Positions 1-10,215 of a stretch of DNA of 64,000 bases are shown one piece after another (the first letter of the stretch is position 1; every line of letters begins with the position of its first letter). A model generated the notes under the pieces. It saw nothing but the letters and a program-made list of their open reading frames with translations. It made no database searches and was not told the origin of the DNA. The stretch lies in assembly GCA_013180625.2 (NCBI GenBank), contig SNVD02009732.1, positions 62,001 to 126,000 of the forward strand. Reading direction: 5' to 3'. This DNA is from Boswellia sacra (lineage: Eukaryota; Streptophyta; Magnoliopsida; Sapindales; Burseraceae). The position numbers and the translations under genes are program-made.

Positions 1-758
1 TTGTTACCTGAGTGGCCAAAATTTTTTCCTCCTTTCTTATCACGAGAATAGTTGTTTCCACGCCCTTTCTTATTGTTCCCATTGTTGGTATTGCTTGGCT
101 TTTCCTTGGAAATCTGCAAATTAGTATGAAAAGCATTTTCCACAACTTGCTCATCATATCTTTTGAACCTATCTTCATGAGATAGAAGCGAACCAAGCAA
201 CTCATCAATTGTTAGTACACTTAAATCCTTAGATTCTTCTATTGCAGCCACAATATGATTATGTTTAAAAGGCAAGCTTCTCAAAATTTTTTCAACAACT
301 TTCTCATCAGATAAATTCTCACCAAATTTTCTGATTTGATTCACAATTTTCATCAAAGAGCAAAAATAATCATGAATTGACTCACCATCCTTCATCAGTG
401 AAGTTTCAAATTTTCTACGAAGAGTTTGAAGCTTTACAGTGAGCACCTTTGCATTACCCTGATACGCTTTCTGTAATGCATCCCATGCCTCCTTTGCATT
501 TGTCGCTGCAGAAATACGTGGAAAAATGGAATCAACAACAGCTTGTTGAATGACAAACAAGGCTTTGGCATCTTTCTTCTGAATATCTTTGAGATTCTCT
601 GTAGAAACTCCTTCATCTGAGTAGCCATTCTTCACCAGCTCCCATAAATCTTGAGAGAAAAAAAAAGCCTTCATCTTTGTGCTTCAAACATCATACCCAC
701 TGCCTTGAAACAGAGGAATTGTTGGTTGTGTAGAAACCAAACTAGCATTGTTTGCCAT
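1..758 (-). pseudogene. Ty1/copia Gag, 5' part, broken
   Basis: Reading the minus strand from the ATG at 758 gives a copia-type Gag opening (MANNASLVSTQPTIPLFQG), followed by the usual Gag helices (WDALQKAYQG, LQTLRRKFE, DYFCSLMKIVNQ, LLGSLLSHEDRF) and a basic Gly/Asn/Lys-rich stretch near position 1, where a zinc knuckle would follow outside the window. Gag would package element RNA in virus-like particles. The frame carries a TGA after ...GYDV (about 684) where the family has Trp, and a one-base shift in the nine-base A run at 658-666. The element is therefore defective. Its ATG lies 16 bases inside the primer-binding site, the normal copia arrangement. The rest of the polyprotein lies left of the window. 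Confidence 0.88.
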
Positions 759-773
759 TCTGAAAACAACTTG

Positions 774-785
774 GCTCTGATACCA
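774..785 (-). promoter_or_regulatory. Primer-binding site, initiator tRNA-Met
   Basis: The minus strand reads TGGTATCAGAGC two bases downstream of the LTR end. This is the standard complement of the tRNA-iMet 3' end used by copia elements to prime minus-strand cDNA. Confidence 0.9.
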
Positions 786-787
786 GA

Positions 788-1235
788 TGTTGATTTAAAT
801 GAGACTTAGCAAACAAAATCAAAGACTCAACACTCAAAAATTGAGCAAACACAATTGGAACTTCTCTCAATACTGATTAGAGTAAGAGAGGTAAGCACAA
901 AATAAAAGACTATATTGTGAAGAAAATTCTACTTCAATTATTGAAATGGAAATAAGCCTTTATATAGGCATACAAAGATTAACATGACTCCTTAACATTA
1001 GTACCACTAAGACACTAACTATGCCCATGACCACCACTACTCATGTCTTCCTAAATATTAGTACCACTAAGCACTACCTTAACCCATGACCACCACTACT
1101 CATGTCACTCCTTGAAAACACTCCACTAAATGCTATAATTTAGGACTCAATAAATAACATGGACTAACCACTAGTTACATAAAAATAGGAACAAATAACA
1201 TAAAAATATTAATATATTCTGCATTAACTTTAACA
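788..1235 (-). repeat. 5' LTR of the copia element
   Basis: On the minus strand this 448-bp block starts TGTTAAAGTTAATGC and ends AAATCAACA, so it has TG...CA ends and abuts the primer site. A TATA box (TATATAAAGG, minus) lies at 958-967. Inside are two related units around 985-1,110 built on the words ccatgaccaccactactcatgtc and cattagtaccactaag. The 3' LTR and its target duplication are off the window. Confidence 0.85.
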
Positions 1236-1251
1236 TACACATAGGAACTGA

Positions 1252-2470
1252 TTCACTTGAGAAGGCCAGGACGATGTGAAAGAGTTCAAAAATATCTGTA
1301 TCATTGATTTCAATTGGCCTAAGCGAGCAGGGACACCATCTGCAAACCAAGAGAGATTGGCTAGCTGTCAGACCGATGATCGAGCTTCAAATCAAACCTG
1401 ACAAGTAGGAATCCCATGAGTGAACCATAGTGCTAGGAGTTTAAGATGATTTTTATTTAACTAAGAAATGGTCAAATCATTGAACCATGGTTTTTTGAAA
1501 GTATCAAGACAACTGAGTGGATGGGATGAAAGAATGATAGTTAAAATTTGTGATGCCTTCTTCACCTTTTTGTGTTAGGAAGATTAAGATTCAGCTTGCA
1601 GCACTGAAGTTAAAATTTGTGCGTGGATAAAGATCACTTGAAATTAATTTGACATCACTCATAACATGGATGGCATGCTTGTCATTAGTTGTACATAGCT
1701 ATTGTAGAGAAGGGTTACTTAACAAGTCTTTTCTTTCAAGATATAGTTTGGTAATTTTTTGTACTTCATTTTGAAATCGTTTTAACCTATTTATATGTAA
1801 TATATGAATGTCAATAGTGTTGCATATCCATTTTGATCTTGCATTTTCTTGTAGCAATATTTTCCATTTATACCATTTGTTGAATAGAGGACCATGAAGA
1901 AGCTATGTTTCAGATCTGATGCCAATTACTGCCCAGCTTTCTGCTGTAGGTGGCTATGGGCTTGGATTTGATGTTTGCCTTACTCATCTGAGTGTCTTCC
2001 TTTTAAATACTTTGTCTATTTGTATCACTGTTGTAGGCTTGAAGCTTTAGTTTGACCAGAGAATTTGGCCAACATTTAAAAGGTAAAATTCTCCCAAGCA
2101 GTAGGTTCAAGTGTAGAGAGTAGACACTTGATGTCCCTCAGCCCCAAGAAAAACAAAGGGGCTACGGGTTAGTACCAGCTTCAGAATACCCCTTTAGAAT
2201 CATTCTTTGACAGGAGCAGCATTGGGTAATGACCCCTCTTTTACATGATAAGTTGTTTCTCATGTTGAGAGAACCAAAAAAAAAAAAAAAAGGATTTCAT
2301 TAAGTTGTGTCTAATATCAAATTCAGTAGCTTTATCCTTGAATTATTATTTTTTTCTTAGTCTTGTTGTATTGACAAGTTTGTGATGATAAATTAGCATA
2401 TGTTTGATATTGGCAAGTAGAAGGTGATGATTAATTAGGTGCTTAGCAATTGTTTCCATAATTATATGTT
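1252..2470. repeat. Dispersed segment, copy 1
   Basis: From ttcacttgagaaggccagg onward this 1.2-kb stretch aligns collinearly and in the same orientation with 45,554-46,748, and its last ~70 bases align with 60,776-60,843. Differences are scattered substitutions and small indels. I see no open coding frame in either copy. The second copy lies just downstream of a PPR fragment, so this may be 3'-flanking DNA of a duplicated PPR gene; that is inference. The copia LTR ends only 16 bases before the shared block. Confidence 0.8.
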
Positions 2471-2856
2471 CTCCCAGTGCAGCAAACTAGAACTATGCCT
2501 AGCTTAGACGATACACATTAATTTCTCCTGTATTCCTTTTATTCAGAAATATGATTATGAAAGAAATACCTTGTTTCCTTTCTCATAGTTCAAACTAGAT
2601 AAGTTATCCTTATTTGATTGTACAGGAGTTCTGATGGAGCAGATTTTGGGTTTAAAATGAGGGGGTGCTTGCCTAATGTATTTTGGAGTCCCTTTTGTTG
2701 CAGGATGGTTTTATGAAGTTATTAGCGAAGTGCCATGCGTATAGTGTTTCAATGACAAAATTTCTATTTCCAGTAATTCCTCATGTATAGAGTTTCAAGA
2801 CCAATTTTGCAACATTTGAAGATGTCTACGGGGAGAGATTTCATATTTTCACGTAC

Positions 2857-2872
2857 TTCTCTCTCTCTCTCA

Positions 2873-2909
<37 letters not shown>

Positions 2910-2935
2910 ACATACACACACAAACATGCACACCC
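2857..2935. repeat. (CT)n then (CA)n microsatellite
   Basis: A nearly pure run of ct repeats interrupted by single bases is followed by cacacacac. Confidence 0.95.
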
Positions 2936-3437
2936 TATTCAAATCCTTGTTTTTCAGTTTTTATATATTTATTTTTTAATAAATAAATTCATATCTTTAC
3001 TCCCATGTAGAAGTTGACATTTCCTAGGATGAATTGATAAAATTATACAAAAATCTATTTTTTCTTTGGCTAAGTTTACATATCCATACAACTTCACTTG
3101 GCCACAAAGGATATAGGTTCTATGCAAATACATGAACCTTGTTATTTTATTATTATTATTAATTTTTTTTTTTTGCTAGTAAAATTAAACTTTAAGCATT
3201 AAAGTGTCATTGTGAGTATCATTTACATTTTCCACTTTTTTATTTTCTCTTTTCAGGTTGTTCCGTTATTCTTTTAACCTAAAGGAAAGGTATACACAGA
3301 TAGTATCTTTACCTCTTCTTTCTGATAGATTCCTTGAACTATGCTTTTAAGGGTAATGCACTTATGAATCTGTGCTAGTATTATTATTTTTCAAGTGATC
3401 GTATACACAATGCCCTCTTTGAAACTTAATTTCTTCA

Positions 3438-3557
3438 CTATGCAATATTTATGTTGTATTTTTGTTTTCAAAACTGATTTATAAATTTGATGTTTTACTA
3501 TGCAATATTTATGTTGTATTTTTGTTTTCAAAACTGATTTATAAATTTTGATGTTTT
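3438..3557. repeat. Two-copy 60-bp tandem duplication
   Basis: The unit beginning ctatgcaatatttatgttg occurs twice at exactly 60-bp spacing and is almost identical, which suggests a recent local duplication. Confidence 0.93.
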
Positions 3558-3681
3558 AGTAACGAATATATGTTTTTTCAAATGCATTGGAAAATATATG
3601 AGAGAAAAACAATTGAAGGTAAACAAACAAACAACCTTGGTGGAAACACATTCTTACCTTTTACAATTAGCAAATCTTATA

Positions 3682-3689
3682 TATTTCAC
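3682..3689. repeat. hAT target-site duplication, left
   Basis: The 8-mer tatttcac lies directly before the element and is repeated exactly at 7,088-7,095 after it. Eight bases is the hAT signature length. Confidence 0.9.
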
Positions 3690-6600
3690 CAGAGGCGGAC
3701 CGACATTGGGACCCAAGGGGGCCCGGGCCCCTCCTGAAATATTAAATCTCCTTATAGTCCCTCAAGTTTTAATAGTTACAATACACCCCTTTATTAAAAA
3801 AACAAAACCTAATTTGACTTTACTCTTTACACAACTTTTTTCACTTTTTCCTCTTGCAGCCGCTGAATTGGTACAAAAGACAAGCACAATCAATAGCCAA
3901 GTGAGTTTATATTTTATTATATTTAATATTTTATTATTTTATTTTATACATGAAATTTTAATCAAATTTTTGGTGTTCTTCTCATGTAGTTTTGCAGGTT
4001 CATTGTTCTCAGTATGTTGCTTTTATTTTGCAGGCAATCATATACCCGTTTTATAGCAAGTGCAATTGAACACAGTTATACAAGACTCATAACTAATTAT
4101 CCTTCCTTTCAATTAAGTTATATCGTCACTCACTATAATTAATTCTTTTTATTGTATTCTACAAATAAAATTTATGTAAACTTTTTTAATGTTTATTTAT
4201 TTATTTTGATATAAATTGCTTTTTCTTTATATCTTTTGTTACATTGAAAATTAATCAATTGATTCTTATAAAAAGAGTACAAATTGAAAAAAATTCCTTT
4301 GAATGGTAATGACTTTCTTTTCTAATTTATATTATATAGTATATTTGTGTCATATAACTCTTTATTCTTGATTTATTTGTATTGATTAGAGTAAAAAAAA
4401 TAAATATCATTAAAAAGATTATGTTATAGAGACTTTTTATTATTTAATGTGTTCGTAGTCTTTTTAAATAGTAGAATAATATGTATCATTTTTATTTATC
4501 AGTTATGGAGAGATATTTCAAAAGAAAATCTACTTCTGAGTTAGCATCAAGTCCAAACAAAAGTGCTAAAAGCTCGAAACAAATTTGTGAAGATGTTAAT
4601 TTGTAAGATTTGCCTGCAGATCCTGGACTTAGAACTCGAATTTTGGAATATAATCCTAATGTCCGAGATCAAGTTCAAAGAGCTTATCTTCAAAAGGGTC
4701 CTTGTCAACCTCGTGATCACAATTTTCCCTTTAAAAAATATGGAGAAAAGTCAAGAAGATTTAATCCAGCTTGGTTTAATGAATATCCTAATTGGTTAGA
4801 GTACAGTATAGCAAAAGATGTCTTATTTTGCTTATGTTGCTATCTCTTTAAACCAGATATTGGTGAGCAAGCAGGTGGTGAATCTTTTGTAAGTATAAGG
4901 TTTTCGAATTGTTAGAAAAAAGAGAAGCTAAAAGTTCATGTTGGGGGTCCTAATAGTGCTCATAATCAAGCTTGGGGTATGTGTGAAGCATTGTTAAAGC
5001 AAGAGCAACATGTAGACAATTTTAGTGAGACAATCTGACCAAGCTCGAATTGACTATCGAAGTCGTTTGGGTGCATCAATTGATTGTATCAGGTTTCTTT
5101 TAAGACAAGGGCTTCCATTTCGTGGACATGATGAAACTAAAGATTTTAAAAATCGAGGAAATTTTCTTGAACTCTTACATTGGTTATGTGATCATAATGA
5201 GGAAATAAGAAAAGTTACATTACAAAATGCTCCTGAAAATTTGAAATTGATAGCACCAAAAATTCAGAAAGACATAGTAAGTGCTATTTCAATTGAAATT
5301 ACTAATGCCATTATCAAAGATATTGGTGATGCATTATTTTCAATTATTGTTGATGAGTCTCATAATGTGTCTTCAAAAGAGCAGATGGCCATTATATTAC
5401 GTTATGTTGATAAAAATGGCAATGTGATTGAGTGGTTTGTAGGCATTGAGCATTGTATTGACACTACGGCACTGTCACTCAAAGAAGCTATTGATAATTT
5501 TTTTTCGAGGCACGGATTGAGTATCTCTCGATTACGAGGACAAGGTTATGATGGAGCAAGTAATATGAGGTGAATTTAATGGTTTGAAAGCACTTATTTT
5601 GAAAGATAATGAATCTGCTTTTTATGTGCATTGCTTTGCTCATCAACTTCAGTTAGCTCTTATGGCTGTGGCAAAAAATCATACATAAATTACTGCTCTT
5701 TTTTTTTGGGTTGCTAATATGTTTAATGTTGTTAGAGCATCAGCTAAACGTCGTGATATTCTCCAAGGAAAACATGCAGCAGTTATTTTTGAAGCACTCA
5801 CTAATGGAGAGCTTTCAACTGGACGAGGCTTAAATCAAGGAATCAATCTCAAAAAGCCAGGTGATACACGTTGGAGCTCTCATTATAATTCTTTAATAAG
5901 TTTGATTTCTATGTTTTCATCTGTAGTAGATATTATAGAGATGATAGCAGAGGATGGATCTGATGCTGATCATAAATATGAGGCCAAGCTTGTATTGAAT
6001 TTTATCAAATCCTTTGATATTATTTTTTCTCTACATTTGATGAAAACAATATTAGGAATCACAAATGATTTGTCACAAGCTTTACAGAAAAAGGACCAAG
6101 ATATTGTGAATGCCATAGAGTTAGTGAGAGTTTGTAAGGAAAGGCTGCAAATGATGAGGGAAAATGGTTGGGATCTGTTATTGGATGAAGTTTCCTCTTT
6201 TTGTGCTAAACACAATATTGAAGTTCCTAACATGGATGATATTTTTTGGCCTCAAGGGAAATCAAGACGTAAAGCTCAAGCGATCACACATATGCATCAT
6301 TATCGTGTTGAGATATTTTTTTCTGTTATAGATATGCAGTTGCAGGAACTAAATAATCATTTTACTGAAACAAATACTGAATTGCTTCTTCGTGTAGCAT
6401 GTCTAAATCCAAGTGATCTATTTTTTGCTTTTGATAAACAGAAGCTTATACGACTAGCTCAATTTTTATCCTAAAGATTTTTCAGTAGTTCAACTCAAAG
6501 CACTTGAAGATCAACTTGAAAACTTTATTGTGGATATGCGTTCTAATAGTGAGTTTTCAGAGTTGAAAGACATTTCTAGTCTTGCCCAAAAAATGGTTAA

Positions 6601-7087
6601 AACAAAGAAAGACAAAATTTATCCATTGGTGTATTTTCTTTTGTCATTGGCACTAATTCTACCGGTTGCAACTGCCACAGCTGAGAGGACATTCTCTGCT
6701 ATGAATATTGTGAAGACTGAATCACGCAATCGAATGGGAGATGAATGGATGAACGATAGCTTGCTTGCATACATTGAGAAAGATATTTTTGATAGCATTG
6801 AAAATGAGGTAATCATGCAACGTTTTCAAAATATGAAAACTCGTAGGGGACAGTTATGACTTTGTATTTGTTGAATTGTCGAACTATCAAATTTTAATAT
6901 TTTACATTTTGTTTTATTGTGTTAGGATTTATTTTAAGGAGTAAAGTTCATTATATCCCCTATCTATGTGTATAATTTTTTTCAATTTTCAAAAAATTTT
7001 CTCTTTTGTATTGTTTAACAAAAAAATTATATAAATTTAGAAATACTAAGGTGCCCCCCCTTTGACAAAATCCTGGGTCCGCCACTA
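3690..7087 (+). mobile_element. hAT DNA transposon, about 3.4 kb
   Basis: The ends are imperfect inverted repeats: CAGAGGCGGAC at the left and, reading inward from the right, TAGTGGCGGAC. A G/C-rich tract follows at both ends. An exact 8-bp duplication (tatttcac) flanks the element. Between the ends lies a decayed hAT transposase on the plus strand. The element sits in DNA resembling the upstream region of the RLP pseudogene further right. Both ends survive, so it could only move if supplied with transposase in trans. Confidence 0.9.
4505..6859 (+). pseudogene. hAT transposase, TTF-zinc-finger/DUF4371/hAT-C type
   Basis: The start MERYFKRKS is typical of plant TTF-type zinc-finger hAT transposases. 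It is followed by a TTF-like block (PCQPRDHNFPF, RRFNPAWF, YSIAKDVLFCLCCYLF), a DUF4371-like catalytic region (FSIIVDESHNVSSKEQ, GQGYDGASNM, HCFAHQLQLAL, DTRWSSHYNSL) and a C-terminal dimerisation block (ATAERTFSAMN, NRMGDEWMNDSLL). The family normally has one ~750-residue frame. Here it is broken by a TAA at 4,604, a stop and shift near 4,915-5,025, a shift at 5,571, a stop near 5,686 and a shift near 6,465. The last intact segment ends with the stop at 6,857-6,859. It cannot make an active enzyme. Confidence 0.93.
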
Positions 7088-7095
7088 TATTTCAC
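7088..7095. repeat. hAT target-site duplication, right
   Basis: Exact repeat (tatttcac) of the 8-mer at 3,682-3,689. Confidence 0.9.
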
Positions 7096-8500
7096 GTATC
7101 AAAATTAGATCTTTATCAAATAACAAGCTTTCGCCACATCAAATGGGGTCTTGTATTTGAATGTATGATTTCTTATCTGGAAATATATTATTGTGTTGTG
7201 TTTTGTGGGGAGAGCAATTGTTAGTAAAATGTTAATTTAATTATAAATGTTGCACAGCATGTACCCTTTAATTTCTAATTAAGAAAATAATACTACAAAT
7301 GGTTTTAAATGATAAATCACAATTAGGAATTATTTTTGCATGAAGAAAGCAATTTATATCACATTTAATTAATCTAGTTACTGTGGCATCATGTGGGCAA
7401 TGGGGGGTAACCATTTAGTTTTATATGGTAGAAGTTATATATTAGTACTCTATAAATATATTTTATAGATTAATTTTTTGATTGAAATTCAATTATTATT
7501 GATCACTTTATAACATTTTATTTATGAATTATAAGATTAGAATTTAATCAAATATTCAAATAGGAAAAAAAAATCCTACTTAATTAAAAATAAGATAAAT
7601 AAAAATATTTAAATAGAAAAAGATGATAATATTGAACTTATGTTATTTGATATTTATCTTCATTGAGGATCAATAAAATTGTTTTTATTATCTCCAAAGT
7701 GGATATATGCTTAAGTTCTGTTGTTTGCTTTGCTTTCTTGTTCATTGTTTCTATTTCTTACTTGTTAAATTTAATGGACGAGAACTATTCCTTGGGAGTG
7801 GTTTATTCACAACTTTAAATTACCAAATATGTCTTCATTAATGAAAACATAATACATTATTACGAGAAAAGAATTTTTTTTGAAGTTAAACATACTCGAG
7901 GGTTGTCAATTCTTTTAACTAAAATTGTTTTGTGTGAAAATCTTTCTTTTCTCTCTTGCTAATTATCTCTAGCAACTTTACCTTCAAACACACACTTCAT
8001 TTTTGTTGGCAATGTATAACTTATAAATACCAAAAGAACACATAAATAATTTATGCTCAAATTGGTATTCTTTAAGTTCTTGTTTTTATATAATTCCAAT
8101 TTACTCTGTTTTATCGTTTGTGATTTTTCAAAAGTTTCTCAGTTTTAGGCAGTTTGATTTCAAGGGTTTTTTTTCTGTGTGCTTTCTACAGGACAATAAT
8201 GACGAATTTAAATGAAATTTGTGGTGGCATAATTAGATTCTTTTAGTTTAATCACGTTATATTAGTTGAGAAAAACCAAGATAATTTAGTTTAAACTTTT
8301 TTTGTGGTTTCTTTTGGGGGCAATAATGTCAAATGTCGAAGGAAGTTTGGAATAGAAATTGGGGAAGAACTTAATTACTGTTTAATAAAATTATATTCTT
8401 TTATTGTCTCTCTAATAGTTATTTTCTTTATAGGAGCTTTAATAATTTATTTTTTTAATAAAAATTTAGGTTTATAAAATATAATTAGGGGTTCATGTAG
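7096..8500. other. AT-rich stretch, no gene
   Basis: No coding region seen. The left 250 bases belong to a local duplication listed separately. The remainder is AT-rich with poly-A/T runs. Confidence 0.6.
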
Positions 8501-8516
8501 CCCGACCTTTTTCTGG

Positions 8517-8810
8517 AAACATAAAGAAACAAATAACCTTCATGGAAAGATTCTTTACCTTTACAATTTGAAAATCTTACATTCTTGAATTAAAATTAAA
8601 TCTTACACAGCAAACCCTGTCAAACATTATTCCTCACAATGTGTCAGTAAATTCCTTATATAGGGGAGAGTGATTGCTTCAATTGAAATATATAGTTGTC
8701 ATGCGTGGAGACCAATTGTTAGTAAAATGTTGATTTAATGGTGCACCACAACCGCCTTCTTTAATTTCTAAATAAGAAAAAATGATAATTGATATTTATG
8801 TTTACGAATA
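8517..8810. repeat. Diverged second copy of RLP-upstream DNA
   Basis: With the hAT element removed, 3,610-3,689 joined to 7,088-7,320 resembles this stretch: shared words include aaacaaacaacctt / aaacaaataacctt, ttacctttacaatt, gcaattgttagtaaaatgtt and ctttaatttctaa. This copy leads, once the MULE is removed, directly into the RLP pseudogene. The duplicated block is therefore probably a resistance-gene upstream region. Confidence 0.65.
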
Positions 8811-8840
8811 TATATGCATGTCAGAGCATTTTATGTCATA

Positions 8841-8849
8841 TTTTTAATT
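8841..8849. repeat. MULE target-site duplication, left
   Basis: The 9-mer tttttaatt abuts the element and recurs exactly at 16,793-16,801. Nine bases is the Mutator signature length; the AT-rich word lowers the weight slightly. Confidence 0.8.
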
Positions 8850-8964
8850 GGAAAAATTCAAAAAATGGCCCAACTTTAGGGGCCTGTTGCAAAAATAACC
8901 TGTGTCCCTGAAAAATTTGCAAACCATGGACCTTTAGATGTTAAAATTATGCAAATGCCCTTAA
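8850..8964. repeat. MULE terminal inverted repeat, left
   Basis: Aligns with the reverse complement of 16,691-16,792 to the word cccttaa, where similarity stops. Confidence 0.88.
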
Positions 8965-9510
8965 AAATTTAATTAATGAATTCAACAGTCCTTCCCTCCT
9001 TGCACTTGCCACTCACGGTGGGTAATCATCAAACATCGTATTTATTCAAAATCCCCCGTTTTCTTCTGTTATATGAGCATTCAAATCGCAAAGCCGCATT
9101 TAGAAACCAAAAAGATAACATAAAGAGGTGCATTTGGACAATTATCAAAGAGGAGAAGGAGAGAGCTTTGTTCATTGTCGAGAGAAGGAGACAAAATCGA
9201 AACCAGTAAGTGCTCTCTGTCCTTGGTTTTAGTTTTTGTTTTATGTAATTTTTTCAATGTTTAGTGCAATCCATGTAGTTCATATGTTGTGCATGCATTG
9301 TAGACAGTTATTGAATCGAATCTTTGCATTTGAAATTTTCAAAATTTAAACTTGAATTTCTAGGGTTTTAGATTCATTTTGGAATGAAATGTACACTGAA
9401 TAGGGCTAAAATGGTCTAATTTCTGTTATTATATTGTGTTGATGATGATTTAAAGCTTGTTCTATGAAAAAATGGAGTATTATGGTTCGACGACGTGAGG
9501 TTAAAGACGA

Positions 9511-9954
9511 GGCTCGACACTCGACATGCGTCGCTTGACATGCGTCGCTCGACATGATGGCAAAGCGCCTTCGAGTGTTGGATTACTTAATCAAAAACTT
9601 GAATGCGCTTTGTCATAGTGTTGAGCGACGCGAGTCGACTGTCGAGCCTTATTCGAGTGTTAGATTTTCAAGCAAAAAGGCATGTAGCTCGACACTAGAC
9701 AGCGTAAACCGACATGTACCTATTGTTGGTTTATGTTATCTAGTGTCGAGCTACAATCTGATGCCAGATAATAATCTGTCATCTTGTCGAGTGTATGGGT
9801 TTTGAGTGTCGAGCTTCGCTTCATTGTTGGTTTTCTATAGTTTGTAGCTCAAAAGTAGACAAAATAAACCAACAACAGCTATATGTTGGATTAATTTGTC
9901 TAGTGTTGAGCTACAAACTATGGAAAACCAACAATGAAGCGAAGCTCGACACTC
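9511..9954. repeat. Three consecutive hairpins, GTCGAG-rich
   Basis: Three inverted repeats follow one another. H1 is at about 9,511-9,648 (outer ends ggctcgaca / tgtcgagcc), H2 at 9,683-9,755 (tgtagctcgacactaga / tctagtgtcgagctaca) and H3 at 9,804-9,954 (arms about 70 bases with a loop of only several bases). All are rich in gtcgag/ctcgac words. The small fold-back MULE at 59,677-60,585 has the same vocabulary. Confidence 0.85.
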
Positions 9955-10215
9955 GACATCTTGACCAACCGACAAAAGCAAGACGTCGAATTGTGGAAAT
10001 CGATAACTAACGTGTCTGAAGCTTGACAGGTGTTGTCCGATTTCACTGTAGTTTGTCGATTTTCAGTATCTGACATATAACTATTGTCCAGCACTTGACA
10101 AACAGTTGTCTGTCAAGCACTGTCGAGCGTTTATGCAGATTTGTGATTTTTTCCTCTTTTGTGTGGTATAATTTGATTGAATATAAGTTCTTTTTTTTTT
10201 ATTTTGTAGGTGTAA

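Larger units (their letters stand above)
2471..3597. other. Gene-free stretch with simple repeats
   Basis: No coding region recognised. The stretch holds a CT microsatellite, short T-rich runs and the 60-bp tandem duplication listed separately. A short open frame across the CT tract is low-complexity and not a gene. Confidence 0.6.

Noticed and set aside
2783..2986. Small protein across the CT tract
   Set aside because: The frame is only a Ser-Leu translation of the microsatellite.
3598..4056. 152-codon plus-strand frame over the hAT left end
   Set aside because: It crosses the TSD and TIR, has low-complexity AT-rich composition and no family pattern.
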